NCBI RefSeq assembly: GCF_016714275.1
Contig: NZ_JADJNP010000001.1
Coordinates: 62,001 to 126,000 of the forward strand
Direction of reading: 5' to 3'
Length of the DNA stretch: 64,000 nt
Source of the DNA: Tessaracoccus sp.
GTDB taxonomy: Bacteria > Actinomycetota > Actinomycetes > Propionibacteriales > Propionibacteriaceae
The translations under genes and the position numbers were made by a program. Positions 48,060-56,607 of this stretch are shown in pieces (the stretch's first letter is position 1; the number at the start of each line of letters is the position of its first letter). The notes beneath the pieces are model-generated. The model saw nothing but the letters and a program-made list of their open reading frames with translations, searched no databases and was not told where the DNA came from.

Positions 48060-48102
48060 GCCGACGGGGCGGGACCGGTAAACCCGGTCCCGCCCCGTCG
48101 GC
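48060..48102 (-). terminator. Strong terminator between rplO and secY
   Basis: A perfect 19-bp stem (arms 48060-48078 and 48084-48102) with a 5-base loop, 21 bases after the rplO stop. It is among the longest perfect stems in the window. There is no long T-run, but the stem is very GC-rich. Confidence 0.85.
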
Positions 48103-48122
48103 GGTATGTGTGTCAGCTGTCC

Positions 48123-48569
48123 TCAGACGAGGGCAGCGGAGCCGCCCGCGGCCTCCAGCTTCTCCTTGGCGGAGCCGGAGAAGGCGTTGGCGGTGACGGT
48201 CAGGGCCACGGACACGTCGCCGGTGCCGAGCACCTTGACGAGCGCGCCGTCACGCACAGCGCCGGCCTCGACGAGGTCGGCGACCGAGACGGCCCCACCC
48301 TGCGGGAACAGCTCGGCGATGCGGCCCACGTTGACGACCTGGTACTCGACGCGGAACGGGTTCTTGAACCCCTTCAGCTTCGGCAGGCGCATGTGGAGCG
48401 GCATCTGGCCACCCTCGAAGTTGGCGGGGACGTTCTTGCGAGCGCCGGTGCCCTTGGTGCCGCGACCGGCGGTCTTACCCTTGGATCCCTCACCGCGGCC
48501 AACACGGGTCTTCTCCGTCTTGGCGCCCGGGGCGGGACGCAGGTGGTGCAGCTTGAGCGACATGGTCAC
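48123..48569 (-). CDS. rplO: 50S ribosomal protein L15
   Basis: 148 residues. LHHLRPAPGAKTEKTRVGRGEGSKGKTAGRGTKG is the L15 N-terminal signature; the body follows to the end VGGSAALV-like tail. Four-base overlap with rpmD. It is the last gene of the spc segment before the terminator. Confidence 0.96.
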   Translation of the reverse strand: MTMSLKLHHLRPAPGAKTEKTRVGRGEGSKGKTAGRGTKGTGARKNVPANFEGGQMPLHMRLPKLKGFKNPFRVEYQVVNVGRIAELFPQGGAVSVADLVEAGAVRDGALVKVLGTGDVSVALTVTANAFSGSAKEKLEAAGGSAALV

Positions 48570-48748
48570 TTCACCTCTTCCACGGTAACGAGGTGGGCGA
48601 CCGTGCGGATCATGCCGAGGACCTCGGGACGATCCTCACGGACCACCGAGTCGCCGATGCGCTTGAGGCCGAGGGTACGCAGCGTCGCGCGCTGGTAGTC
48701 CTTGCCACCCACCCCAGACTTTGCCTGGGTGATCTTCAGTTCAGCCAT
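48566..48748 (-). CDS. rpmD: 50S ribosomal protein L30
   Basis: 60 residues, MAELKITQAKSGVGGKDYQR then LRTLGLKRIGDSVVRED, the compact bacterial L30. It overlaps rpsE by one base and rplO by four, so all three are translationally coupled. Confidence 0.96.
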   Translation of the reverse strand: MAELKITQAKSGVGGKDYQRATLRTLGLKRIGDSVVREDRPEVLGMIRTVAHLVTVEEVK

Positions 48749-49347
48749 TACTTGGCCACCTCCTCCTTGGCAGCGCGGAGAAGGGCCGCCGGAGCGACAT
48801 CCTCAACCGCCATGCCGCGGCGCTTGGCGACGGCCTCAGGCGTCTCGAGCTGCTTGAGCGCGTCGACCGTGGCATGCACCACGTTGATCGCGTTCGGCGA
48901 GCCGAGCGACTTGGCGAGCACGTCCTGCACGCCGGCGCACTCGAGCACCGCACGAGCCGAGCCACCGGCGATGACGCCGGTACCAGGCGACGCCGGGCGC
49001 AGGAGCACCACGCCGGCCGCCTTCTCGCCCTGCACGGGGTGCGGGATGGTGCGCTGGATCAGCGGCACGCGGAAGAAGTGCTTCTTGGCCTCCTCCACGC
49101 CCTTGGCGATCGCGGCCGGCACCTCCTTCGCCTTGCCGTAGCCGACGCCGACCATGCCCTCGCCGTCGCCGACGACGACCAGTGCGGTGAAGCTGAAGCG
49201 ACGACCACCCTGGACGACCTTGGCGACACGGTTGATGGTCACCACGCGCTCGAGGTACTTGCTTTCTTCCTTGGGGGCCTGGCCACGACGATCGTCACGG
49301 CCACGACGGTCCCCGCCGCCGGAACGGCGCTGCTGGGTCTCACTCAT
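48748..49347 (-). CDS. rpsE: 30S ribosomal protein S5
   Basis: 199 residues from ATG 49347 (MSETQQRRSGG). A Gly/Arg/Asp-rich N-terminal extension precedes YLERVVTINRVAKVVQGGRRFSFTALVVVGDG and the GVGYGKAKEVPAAI loop. S5 shapes the decoding site. The upstream open frame lacks S5 similarity. Confidence 0.96.
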   Translation of the reverse strand: MSETQQRRSGGGDRRGRDDRRGQAPKEESKYLERVVTINRVAKVVQGGRRFSFTALVVVGDGEGMVGVGYGKAKEVPAAIAKGVEEAKKHFFRVPLIQRTIPHPVQGEKAAGVVLLRPASPGTGVIAGGSARAVLECAGVQDVLAKSLGSPNAINVVHATVDALKQLETPEAVAKRRGMAVEDVAPAALLRAAKEEVAK

Positions 49348-49372
49348 CGTGATTACCTTTCCTTTCGTCGTA

Positions 49373-49756
49373 TCAGAAGCCGAGGCCGGCCTCGCGGGCA
49401 GCGTCGGCCAGAGCCGCGATCCGCCCGTGGTACTTGTTACCCGCACGGTCGAAGACGACCTGCTCGACCCCGGCAGCCTTGGCGCGCTCGGCGATCAGGG
49501 TGCCGACCTGGGCGGCCTTCGAGGACTTGTCGCCGGCGGCCGCACGCAGGTCGGCCTCCATGGTCGACGCCGACACGAGCGTGACGCCCTGGACGTCGTC
49601 GATCACCTGAACGAACAGGTGACGCGCGGAGCGCGTGACGACGAGGCGGGGACGCTCGGCCGAGCCGTTGATCTTCTTGCGGCCGCGCAGCTGACGGCGA
49701 GCCCGCGAGGCGGACTTCGGGGCCAGCGTCTTGCTGTGCTTGATGGAGATGGCCAT
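49373..49756 (-). CDS. rplR: 50S ribosomal protein L18
   Basis: 127 residues: RARRQLRGRKKINGSAERPRLVVTRSARHLFVQVIDDVQG and the C-terminal VVFDRAGNKYHGRIAALADAAREAGLGF signature. It binds 5S rRNA. It overlaps rplF by one base. Confidence 0.96.
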   Translation of the reverse strand: MAISIKHSKTLAPKSASRARRQLRGRKKINGSAERPRLVVTRSARHLFVQVIDDVQGVTLVSASTMEADLRAAAGDKSSKAAQVGTLIAERAKAAGVEQVVFDRAGNKYHGRIAALADAAREAGLGF

Positions 49757-50298
49757 TACTTGCCAGCCTTTCCAGCCTTGCGGCGGACGTGCTCGCCCGC
49801 GTAGCGGACGCCCTTGCCCTTGTAGGGCTCAGGCTTGCGGATCTTGCGGATGTTCGCCGCGACCTCGCCGACGAGCTGCTTGTCGATGCCCTTGACCGTG
49901 AACCGGGTCGGGGTCTCGACGGTGAACTCGATGCCCTGCGGCGCGTTGACGACCACGGGGTGCGAGAAGCCGAGCGCGAACTCGAGCTGCTGCGGACCCT
50001 TGGAGATGACGCGGTAGCCGACGCCGACGATCTCGAGCTTCTTCTCGTAGCCATCGGTGACGCCGACGATCATGTTGCTGACCAGCGTGCGGGTCAGGCC
50101 GTGCAGCGAGCGGGACTGCCGCTCGTCGTTCGGGCGCGCGACCTCAAGCTGACCGGCCTCGTTCTTGGCGATCGTGATGGGCTCGGCGACGGTGAGCGTC
50201 AGGGCACCCTTGGGGCCCTTGACGTCGACCTGACGGCCGTCGAGCTTCACATCAACACCGGACGGGACGGCGATGGGGAGCCTGCCAATTCGTGACAT
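49756..50298 (-). CDS. rplF: 50S ribosomal protein L6
   Basis: 180 residues: MSRIGRLPIAVPSGVDVKLDG, two L6 domains and the conserved end KPEPYKGKGVRYAGEHVRRKAGKAGK. It lies near the factor-binding site of the large subunit. Spc-operon order is conserved. Confidence 0.96.
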   Translation of the reverse strand: MSRIGRLPIAVPSGVDVKLDGRQVDVKGPKGALTLTVAEPITIAKNEAGQLEVARPNDERQSRSLHGLTRTLVSNMIVGVTDGYEKKLEIVGVGYRVISKGPQQLEFALGFSHPVVVNAPQGIEFTVETPTRFTVKGIDKQLVGEVAANIRKIRKPEPYKGKGVRYAGEHVRRKAGKAGK

Positions 50299-50324
50299 GT
50301 TCTTTTCTCCTTACCTTCGCCGGG

Positions 50325-50729
50325 TCACCAGACGTAGGCGAGTACTTCGCCGCCCACGGACTTGGCCTTCGCCTCGCGGTCGGTCAGAAGACCCTGCGAG
50401 GTGGAGATGATGGCGATGCCGAGGCCGCCGAGGACCTTCGGCAGGTCGTTGGACTTGGCGTAGACGCGCAGGCCCGGCTTGCTGATGCGGCGCAGCCCGG
50501 AGATCGAGCGCTCGCGGGAGTCGCCGTACTTCAGGGTGACCTTGAGCACCTTGCCGACCTGGCCCTCGACCTCGGTCTGCTCGAACCCGGCGATGTAGCC
50601 GTTGCGCTTTAGGATCTCAGCGATGCCCACCTTGATCTTCGACGACGGCATGGACGTGGTCTCCTGGTACGCCTGATTGGCGTTGCGGACACGCGTGAGC
50701 ATGTCCGCGATGGGATCAGTCATCGTCAT
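50325..50729 (-). CDS. rpsH: 30S ribosomal protein S8
   Basis: 134 residues from ATG 50729 (MTMTDPIADMLTRVRNANQA), preceded by AAGAGG. C-terminal LGGLGIAIISTSQGLLTDREA and GGEVLAYVW are typical. An in-frame ATG at 50750 would add seven residues but lacks support. ATG 50723 (MTDPIAD) is also possible. Confidence 0.95.
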   Translation of the reverse strand: MTMTDPIADMLTRVRNANQAYQETTSMPSSKIKVGIAEILKRNGYIAGFEQTEVEGQVGKVLKVTLKYGDSRERSISGLRRISKPGLRVYAKSNDLPKVLGGLGIAIISTSQGLLTDREAKAKSVGGEVLAYVW

Positions 50730-50809
50730 GACTTGTTGCCTCTTTCTCACACCGGTTTCCGGGAGGCCCGGACCTGGTGTTAGTTAATGTTTCGATGAAG
50801 TGGGTCGGG

Positions 50810-50995
50810 TCACCAGGACGACTTGGTCACGCCGGGCAGCTCGCCGGCATGAGCCATCTCGCGCAGGCAGACACGGCAGAGACCAAACTTGCGGTAGACC
50901 GAGTGGGGTCGGCCGCACTTCTGGCAGCGGGTGTAAGCGCGCACGCCGAACTTCGGCTTGCGGGACTGCTTGACCTTGAGTGCTGTCTTTGCCAT
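50810..50995 (-). CDS. rpsZ: 30S ribosomal protein S14, zinc type
   Basis: 61 residues with a complete zinc ribbon, C-x2-C (CQKC) and C-x2-C (CRVC). This is the short type Z (rpsN1-like) form used when zinc is sufficient. It lies between rplE and rpsH as usual. Confidence 0.95.
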   Translation of the reverse strand: MAKTALKVKQSRKPKFGVRAYTRCQKCGRPHSVYRKFGLCRVCLREMAHAGELPGVTKSSW

Positions 50996-51003
50996 TGCTC
51001 AGC

Positions 51004-51624
51004 TCACTTCTTCTTCTTGGCGTAGAACGCGGGGCCGCGCTTGGCCTTCTGCTTCTTCGGGTCGTCGACGGCCTTGAAGGGGAAGCCGAGGTGCTTCAGC
51101 AGCGCGCGGCCCTCCTCGTCGTTGGTGGCGGAGGTCACGAACGTGATGTCCATGCCGCGCACGCGGTCGATCCTGTCCTGGTCGATCTCCAGGAACATGA
51201 CCTGCTCGTTGAGGCCGAAGGTGTAGTTGCCGTTGCCGTCGAACTGGCGGCCGTTGAGGCCACGGAAGTCGCGGATACGGGGCAGCGCGAGCGTCAGGAG
51301 ACGGTCGGCGAACTCCCACATGCGGTCGCCGCGCAGGGTCACGTGGCAGCCGATGGGCTGGCCCTCACGCAGCTTGAACTGCGCGATGGACTTGCGGGCC
51401 TTCGTCACGGCCGGCTTCTGGCCGGTGATCGCTTTCAGGTCGCGGATGGCGCCCTCGATGATCTTCGAGTCGCGGGCCGCCTCGCCGACGCCCATGTTCA
51501 CCACGATCTTGGTGAGGCCGGGGATCTGCATGACGTTGGAGTAGGTGAACTCCTCCTGCAGCGCGGGCACGATCGTCTCGCGGTACTTCGCCTTGAGGCG
51601 CGGGATGGTGGTGGTCTCGCTCAT
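51004..51624 (-). CDS. rplE: 50S ribosomal protein L5
   Basis: 206 residues: RLKAKYRETIVPALQEEFTYSNVMQIPGLTKIVVNMGVGEA, then GQKPAVTKARKSIAQFKLREG. L5 binds 5S rRNA and contacts S13. It overlaps rplX by one base. Confidence 0.96.
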   Translation of the reverse strand: MSETTTIPRLKAKYRETIVPALQEEFTYSNVMQIPGLTKIVVNMGVGEAARDSKIIEGAIRDLKAITGQKPAVTKARKSIAQFKLREGQPIGCHVTLRGDRMWEFADRLLTLALPRIRDFRGLNGRQFDGNGNYTFGLNEQVMFLEIDQDRIDRVRGMDITFVTSATNDEEGRALLKHLGFPFKAVDDPKKQKAKRGPAFYAKKKK

Positions 51625-51992
51625 CAGATCTCCTCACCGGTCTTGCGCGCGATGCGCACGGAGCGCTCGGCCTTGTACTCGGAGCCGTCGGGGCGACGCT
51701 TGGTGACCTCGACACGCTTGTAACCGACGCGCGTGACGACCTCCTTGCCGTCGACCTTCACCACGAGCTGCACATTGCTGGCGTGGATGGGGGCCTCGAC
51801 GGTGATGATGCCGCCCTCGATGCGCTGGCCGTTGGCGCCCTGCGACTCGCGACGGTGACGCTTGACCAGGTTGACACCCTGGACGATGACCTTCTCGGCC
51901 TTCGGGTCGACGGCGATGATCTCGGAGACCACGCCCTTGTCCTTGCCCGAGATGACCTTGACGCGGTCACCCTTCTTGACGTGAAGACTCAT
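51624..51992 (-). CDS. rplX: 50S ribosomal protein L24
   Basis: 122 residues with the KOW motif in KGDRVKVISGKDKGVVSEI and the basic segment GVNLVKRHRRESQG. It is an assembly initiator at the exit-tunnel side. Starts one base before the rplN stop region ends. Confidence 0.96.
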   Translation of the reverse strand: MSLHVKKGDRVKVISGKDKGVVSEIIAVDPKAEKVIVQGVNLVKRHRRESQGANGQRIEGGIITVEAPIHASNVQLVVKVDGKEVVTRVGYKRVEVTKRRPDGSEYKAERSVRIARKTGEEI

Positions 51993-51993
51993 G

Positions 51994-52362
51994 TCAGATC
52001 ACCTCCGGGGCGAGCGAGACGATGCGCATGAACTTCTTCTCACGCAGCTCACGCGCGACCGGGCCGAAGATGCGGGTGCCGCGGGGCTCCCCGTCGTTCT
52101 TCAGGATGACGGCGGCGTTCTCGTCGAACTTGATGTAGGAACCGTCGGCGCGGCGACGCTCCTTCTTGGTGCGGACGACGACGGCCTTGACGACGTCGCC
52201 CTTCTTGACGTTGCCGCCAGGGATCGCATCCTTGACGGTGGCGACGATCGTGTCGCCGAGGTACGCATAGCGGCGCTTGGAGCCACCGAGCACACGGATG
52301 CAAAGGATCTCCTTGGCACCAGTGTTGTCGGCGACCCTCAGTCGCGACTCCTGCTGGATCAT
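51994..52362 (-). CDS. rplN: 50S ribosomal protein L14
   Basis: 122 residues from ATG 52362: MIQQESRLRVADNTGAKEIL, then the end REKKFMRIVSLAPEVI. AAGGAGAAG precedes the ATG. L14 lies at the subunit interface. It is now the first gene of its unit, because the usual upstream neighbour rpsQ is 9 kb away. Confidence 0.96.
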   Translation of the reverse strand: MIQQESRLRVADNTGAKEILCIRVLGGSKRRYAYLGDTIVATVKDAIPGGNVKKGDVVKAVVVRTKKERRRADGSYIKFDENAAVILKNDGEPRGTRIFGPVARELREKKFMRIVSLAPEVI

Positions 52363-52617
52363 TACTTCTCCTTGTCTCACCGGTTCCGAAAGGCCTAGTG
52401 AAACTAGAAACGAACCCCCTGGATTTTGCCAGGAGGCAACCCCCAGCTCGAGGGAGAGGAGGCCGTGGCGATGTCTGGGAAAGGTCCCCCCGAAGGGGCA
52501 CAGACCCAAGACAACTTCGGCAGTCTATCCCACAGGCCCGAGCGCGGGGAAATCGCCCAGCCGTGCCCGTCGCCGAGCCACGGCCGGAGGCCTCGCCGAC
52601 CCGGTCGGATCACTTCC
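52363..52617 (-). promoter_or_regulatory. rplN operon promoter and leader
   Basis: The transcribed strand has a TAGACT -10 (52522-52527) with a weak -35 (TTCCCC about 18 bases upstream). This predicts a leader of ~150 nt. The leader carries a CCCC-TTCG-GGGG hairpin, TTGCC/GGCAA (loop TCCT) and TAGT/ACTA stems before the AAGGAGAAG site. No gene is present. A promoter is needed here since rpsQ is remote and followed by a terminator; the exact hexamers are tentative. Confidence 0.5.
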
Positions 52618-52735
52618 GTGGCTGAAAACGTCCTGTCCGCAGGGCTGAACCAGACAACGTGTACGCCGAAGTCAACTATCTGACTCTGACGCACACGCAG
52701 ACGAGTCCCGGCTCACAGTGAACGTTTGCAGCCAC
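52618..52735. repeat. Palindromic element A (MITE-like, ~118 bp)
   Basis: It begins GTGGCTGAAAACGT and ends ACGTTTGCAGCCAC, near-perfect inverted ends. The centre contains CGTGTACGCCGAAGTCAACT followed by ATCTGACTCTGACGCACACG, itself an imperfect palindrome. The same centre and ends occur at 53819-53938. No coding capacity. Non-autonomous mobile element or genome-wide repeat are both possible. Confidence 0.75.
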
Positions 52736-52752
52736 AATGACGGCTGCGAGGG

Positions 52753-53721
52753 TCAGGCCGCGTCAACCGTCAGCGAGGCGAAGACCGCAGGAGCGCCGCA
52801 TCCCGGGGAGCATGGGCGTAACGCTTCTTGCCAACCACGCTTGTAGAGCGCGGCGGCGACCTGACCGGCCACCAGGCAGGGCGCATCCCAGACATGTGTC
52901 CAGCGGTAACGCAGCGTGATCTCGTCGAGCGCGAGGCGGACGTCGTTGTCGCGGATGAGGTCGTCGGCCGTCGCCCTGCCCGGATGGGCGAGTTCGCCGT
53001 CGAGTTCGGCCCGCACCCCGAACTCCGGATACCAGCAGTCGGAGCGAATCCACCGCCCGCGAATCCGCTCCCGCTTCTGCCGGACAGATCGGGGCAGATT
53101 GTGCGCCCGCTCGACTCGGCGTAGGTACTCGAGTTCAAGATGAGACTCGACGCCGTCGGCGGTCTCCGCTGTTACCCGGAGAACGAAGTCACGGTGGCGT
53201 ACCCGTCTACATCTGGCGAGGTAGCCGAGGAAGCGGGGCACGCTCATGCCGCGCTGGATCGCCTTGATCAAGAGGTCGAGCACGCTGGACGCAGTGGCCG
53301 CATCGTCGACGAGGTCTACAACCGTCTGCTCCAGGCAGGTTCTGGGTGGATCCCCCACTCTCGTCAGTGCGACCCGGGTGCGCCGAACCGCACACCTGGC
53401 GGTAGAGCGCAGACCGACCGAGGACGGCGTCGAAACCTCAAGCACTGGCGGCAGGTCACGGCGCAGGCCATGCAGGTAGGCGGCGGTCTGATGTGAGAAC
53501 ACGGCCCGACCAGCAGTCCACTTCTGGACGCAGAGGAGCCGTTGCTCTGTTGACGGCGGCTCCGACGACAGAACGAGCACGCCGTGGAACGGCCGCTGCC
53601 ACTCGCCGTTGCCGACGCGGTTGGCGATCGTCCCGGGGCTGACCCCGGCGTCGATCAGCTCAGCTCGTGTGACGACGCCGCGATGCTCACGGCTCCACGT
53701 CGCGAAGGTCTTCCTATCCAT
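52753..53721 (-). CDS. AbiEi-like antitoxin-domain protein with DUF559 (Vsr-like) C-terminus
   Basis: About 322 residues from ATG 53721 (MDRKTFATWSREHRG); ATG 53733 is also possible. The N-terminal winged-helix region GVVTRAELIDAGVSPGTIANRVGNGEWQRPFHGVLVL and HQTAAYLHGL match the AbiEi-type antitoxin domain family. The C-terminal ~110 residues, VESHLELEYLRRVERAHNLP to YPEFGVRAELDGELAH, DLIRDNDVRLAL and WDAPCLVAGQVAAALYKRGW, match DUF559, a PD-(D/E)XK/Vsr-like nuclease fold with E, D, E and H residues in place. No AbiEii-like toxin partner is adjacent. Such fusions are frequent in actinobacterial genomes and their role is unproven. It is bracketed by two palindromic elements. Confidence 0.75.
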   Translation of the reverse strand: MDRKTFATWSREHRGVVTRAELIDAGVSPGTIANRVGNGEWQRPFHGVLVLSSEPPSTEQRLLCVQKWTAGRAVFSHQTAAYLHGLRRDLPPVLEVSTPSSVGLRSTARCAVRRTRVALTRVGDPPRTCLEQTVVDLVDDAATASSVLDLLIKAIQRGMSVPRFLGYLARCRRVRHRDFVLRVTAETADGVESHLELEYLRRVERAHNLPRSVRQKRERIRGRWIRSDCWYPEFGVRAELDGELAHPGRATADDLIRDNDVRLALDEITLRYRWTHVWDAPCLVAGQVAAALYKRGWQEALRPCSPGCGAPAVFASLTVDAA

Positions 53722-53818
53722 GCGCCTGATCATGCACGCCCGCACCATACGGCGAAAGGCCCTCCGGGCTACCTGTGGATAAGTCTGCCGGGCACCCGCA
53801 AGGCAGCTGACCTTCATC

Positions 53819-53938
53819 GTGGCTGCAAACGTCCTCTGTGAGCCAGGACCAGGGTTAGCGTGTACGCCAAAGTCAACTATCTGACTCTGACACGCACGCT
53901 GACGTCGATCAATGCGTGGATCGAACGTTTACCGCCAC
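53819..53938. repeat. Palindromic element B (MITE-like, ~120 bp)
   Basis: It begins GTGGCTGCAAACGTCCT and ends GAACGTTTACCGCCAC (inverted ends). Its centre CGTGTACGCCAAAGTCAACT plus ATCTGACTCTGACACGCACG is nearly identical to that of element A, in direct orientation. Its left arm (GTGGCTGCAAACGT, then CTGTGAGCC) matches the inverted right arm of element A. No coding capacity and no clear target duplication. Confidence 0.75.
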
Positions 53939-53959
53939 GCTAACGCCGTAATCCCAGGC

Positions 53960-54926
53960 TCACTTGACCTTCGCTGTCGCCTTCGAGGTCTTCGTCACCG
54001 ACGTGAACCCGGACTCGGAACCCTTCACCTTCACAGTGATCTTCCTCCCCTTATCCGCCTTCGCCAGCTTGTAGGACGACTTCGTCGCGCCTTTGATCTT
54101 CTTCCCATCACGTTGCCACTGATACGACAACTCCACCGTCGCTGGCTTCCACTTCCCGGCCTTGGCCTTCAGCGTCTTGCCGACCTTCGCCGTGCCGGTG
54201 ATCTTCGGAACCGGCGTCGCCGTCAACTTCCCAACCTTCACGGCCGTCGTCGATTTCGACACCTTCGACGCCGATGCGTACATGGGCTTCGAGCCAGTGA
54301 CCCTCACAGAGATCTTCTTGCCCTTGTCGGCCGCCACGAGCGTGTATGTCGACGTCGTCGCCTTCCTGATCGCCTTCCCGGAGCGCAACCACTGGTAGGC
54401 CAGTTTCACGCCGGACGGCCTCCAAGTCCCCGGCTTCGCCGTCAGCTTCTTCCCGACGGCGACCGTGCCCGTGATCCTCGGAGTCGGAGCCGTCAACGAC
54501 CCAACAGGCGGCATAGCCGCGGCGACCGCGACAGTCTCGGCCGAGGTCTTCGACACCGACCTGTACCCCGCATATGCACCGGTCACCTTCACGCTGATCT
54601 TCCTGCCCTGATCGGCAGCGACTAGCTTGTACGTCGCGGCTGTGGCGCCTGAGATCTCCGTTCCCGCACGGAGCCACTGGTAGGAGACGGCGACGCCCGT
54701 CGGGCCCCAGTCCCCCGGCACAGCGCTCAGGGTGGAGCCCACCCTCACTGTTCCAGAGATCGTCGGTGTCCCCGCGGTTACCTCGTTCGCTACCGGATCC
54801 TCGGTGAGTCCGCAATCGACCCACTGGATCTCAAAGCCCTCCTCAGACTCCCGGTCCCCAACCTGCTTAAAGACGTTCCCCGGCATCAGACCCCAACCCC
54901 ATGGGCCTCGGTAGAAGAGCCGGGCG
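53960..54926 (-). pseudogene. Secreted repeat protein, C-terminal half (split by IS)
   Basis: The frame encodes three tandem units of ~88 residues, each with a G-T/K-W...YQWLRxGxxI...TYTLVAAD-GKKISVKVTGS pattern, an Ig-like cell-surface repeat common in actinobacteria; repeat ends are Lys/Thr/Ala-rich. The apparent start ATG 54886 lacks a signal peptide and a ribosome site. When the IS and one TTAG copy are removed, this frame joins in register with the fragment at 56608-57206, giving one 521-residue secreted protein. The stop at 53960 is the original end. Confidence 0.85.
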
Positions 54927-54930
54927 TTAG

Positions 54931-56607
54931 CCTCGCGCTTTCATGACGGTGGGTGGACTGTAGCGGCCTGAGATAGCGAAAGTGCCCCTGACTTGGGATG
55001 ATGTGTTTTGCGAAGAACAAATCGTCCAACAAGTGAGGAGCACCTTCGAGGTGAAGAGTACCGGCTCCTATCCCAGGGCTCATGTCGATACCGCCAAGGT
55101 GGCCGCGGTCGGGCAGGCCGGCGGGATCCTGTTGACCGAAACCATCCGCGCCGCCGGCCTCGACCAGGCCCTGTCCGAGGCGCTCACCAGGTGGCGCAAA
55201 CCGATGGCAGTCCACGACCCGGGCAAAATCATCCTGGATCTCGCCCTGTCACTGGTCCTCGGTGGTGAAGCGTTGAGCGACCTCGCTACCCTGCGCGCCG
55301 AACCAGGCGTCTACGGCCCGGTGGCATCGGACCCGACCGTGTCCCGACTCATCGCCACCCTCGCCAAGGACGCGGACAAGGCCATCAAAGCGATCGCCGG
55401 AGCCCGGCAACAGGCCCGCGCCAGAGCCTGGGCCCTGGCCGGTCAGCATGCCCCCGACCACGCAGCCACTGCCGAGGATCCTGTGGTGATCGATCTCGAC
55501 GCATCCCTGATCACCGCACACTCGGAGAAACAGCAGGCGGCGCCGACGTTCAAACGAGGGTTCGGGTTCCACCCGTTGATGGCGTTCGCCGACCACGGCC
55601 CCGAAGGCACCGGCGAAGCCTTGGTGGTCCATCTACGCCCCGGGAACGCGGGCTCGAACACCGCCACCGATCACATCACCGTCACCAAGGCCGCGTTAGC
55701 GCAGCTCCCGGGGAAGAATCCCCGCCCCGGCCGGAAGGTGTTGGTCCGCGCGGACGGCGCCGGCGGCACGAAGGACTTCACCGCCTGGCTCGCGACTCAT
55801 CGGGTGTCGTACTCGGTCGGGTTCACGCTCCCACTCGACACCAGCACCCTCTACCAACAGGTCCCCGAATGGGTCTGGGTCCCAGCCCTGAACGCCGATG
55901 GTGAGGCGCGTGAAGGGGCGGATCTGGCCGACTTCACCGGCCTGCTCAACCTCGACGGCTGGCCTACCGGGATGCGGGTAATCGTCCGCCGAGAACGGCC
56001 CCACCCCGGCGCTCAACTCCGCTTCGATGACGTCGACGGCTACCGACTCACCGCCTTCGCCACCAACACCACCACAGGCACCCTGCAAGACCTGGAGCTC
56101 AGGCATCGTCGCCGCGCCCGCTGCGAGGACCGGATCCGGATCGCCAAGGACACCGGCCTGACCAACCTCCCCCTGCACGGGTTCAACGCCAACCGGATCT
56201 GGTGCCAGATCGTGGCGCTGGCCTCCGAGCTGCAGGCCTGGAGCGGGATGCTGGCCCTGGCCGGCCATGAAGCCCGACGTTGGGAGCCGAAACGGCTGCG
56301 CTACCGCCTCTACACCATCCCCGCGACCTTGGCCCGCCGCGCTCGCCGCGTCGTCCTGCACCTCACCGAACAATCCCGCTGGGCCGAGCTGATCATCAAC
56401 GGCATCGGCCGCCTCCGAGACCTACCGGCACCCGCGACCTGACCCCCGGGCCCCCCCCTGTCCCCCCGAACCTGAAACCTCCCGGCCTGGAAACCCGCAC
56501 CGCAGACGTCACGCGGAGCCTTGTCACACCCACCTGCAAGAATCAGATCTGCCTCGACGCCACCGGCGCCGACAAGCCCCAAACGGGCCCCTCATGAAAG
56601 ATCGAGG
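54931..56607 (+). mobile_element. IS1380-family insertion sequence
   Basis: 1,677 bp with inverted ends CCTCGCGCTTTCATGACGG (left, from 54931) and CCTCGATCTTTCATGAGGG (complement of the right end at 56607). It is flanked by the 4-bp direct repeat TTAG (54927-54930 and 56608-56611), the duplication size of the IS1380 family. One full transposase gene inside. Intact ends and transposase plus an exact duplication suggest a recent insertion. It interrupts a secreted repeat protein gene. About 165 non-coding bases precede the right end. Confidence 0.93.
55051..56442 (+). CDS. IS1380-family transposase
   Basis: 463 residues from GTG 55051 (KSTGSYPRAHVDT), the usual family start, with GAGGAG 10 bases upstream; GTG 54982 would add 23 residues. 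The DDE catalytic set appears intact: D in PVVIDLDASLI, D in VLVRADGAGGTKDF and E in RRRARCEDRIRIAKDTGL. The family motif NRIWCQIVALASELQAW follows. No frameshift or stop, so the element may be active. Confidence 0.92.
   Translation: MKSTGSYPRAHVDTAKVAAVGQAGGILLTETIRAAGLDQALSEALTRWRKPMAVHDPGKIILDLALSLVLGGEALSDLATLRAEPGVYGPVASDPTVSRLIATLAKDADKAIKAIAGARQQARARAWALAGQHAPDHAATAEDPVVIDLDASLITAHSEKQQAAPTFKRGFGFHPLMAFADHGPEGTGEALVVHLRPGNAGSNTATDHITVTKAALAQLPGKNPRPGRKVLVRADGAGGTKDFTAWLATHRVSYSVGFTLPLDTSTLYQQVPEWVWVPALNADGEAREGADLADFTGLLNLDGWPTGMRVIVRRERPHPGAQLRFDDVDGYRLTAFATNTTTGTLQDLELRHRRRARCEDRIRIAKDTGLTNLPLHGFNANRIWCQIVALASELQAWSGMLALAGHEARRWEPKRLRYRLYTIPATLARRARRVVLHLTEQSRWAELIINGIGRLRDLPAPAT

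Noticed and set aside
53819..53938. The two palindromic elements as a small CRISPR array
   Set aside because: They are 1.1 kb apart, long and palindromic, with a gene between; there is no regular repeat-spacer pattern or cas gene.
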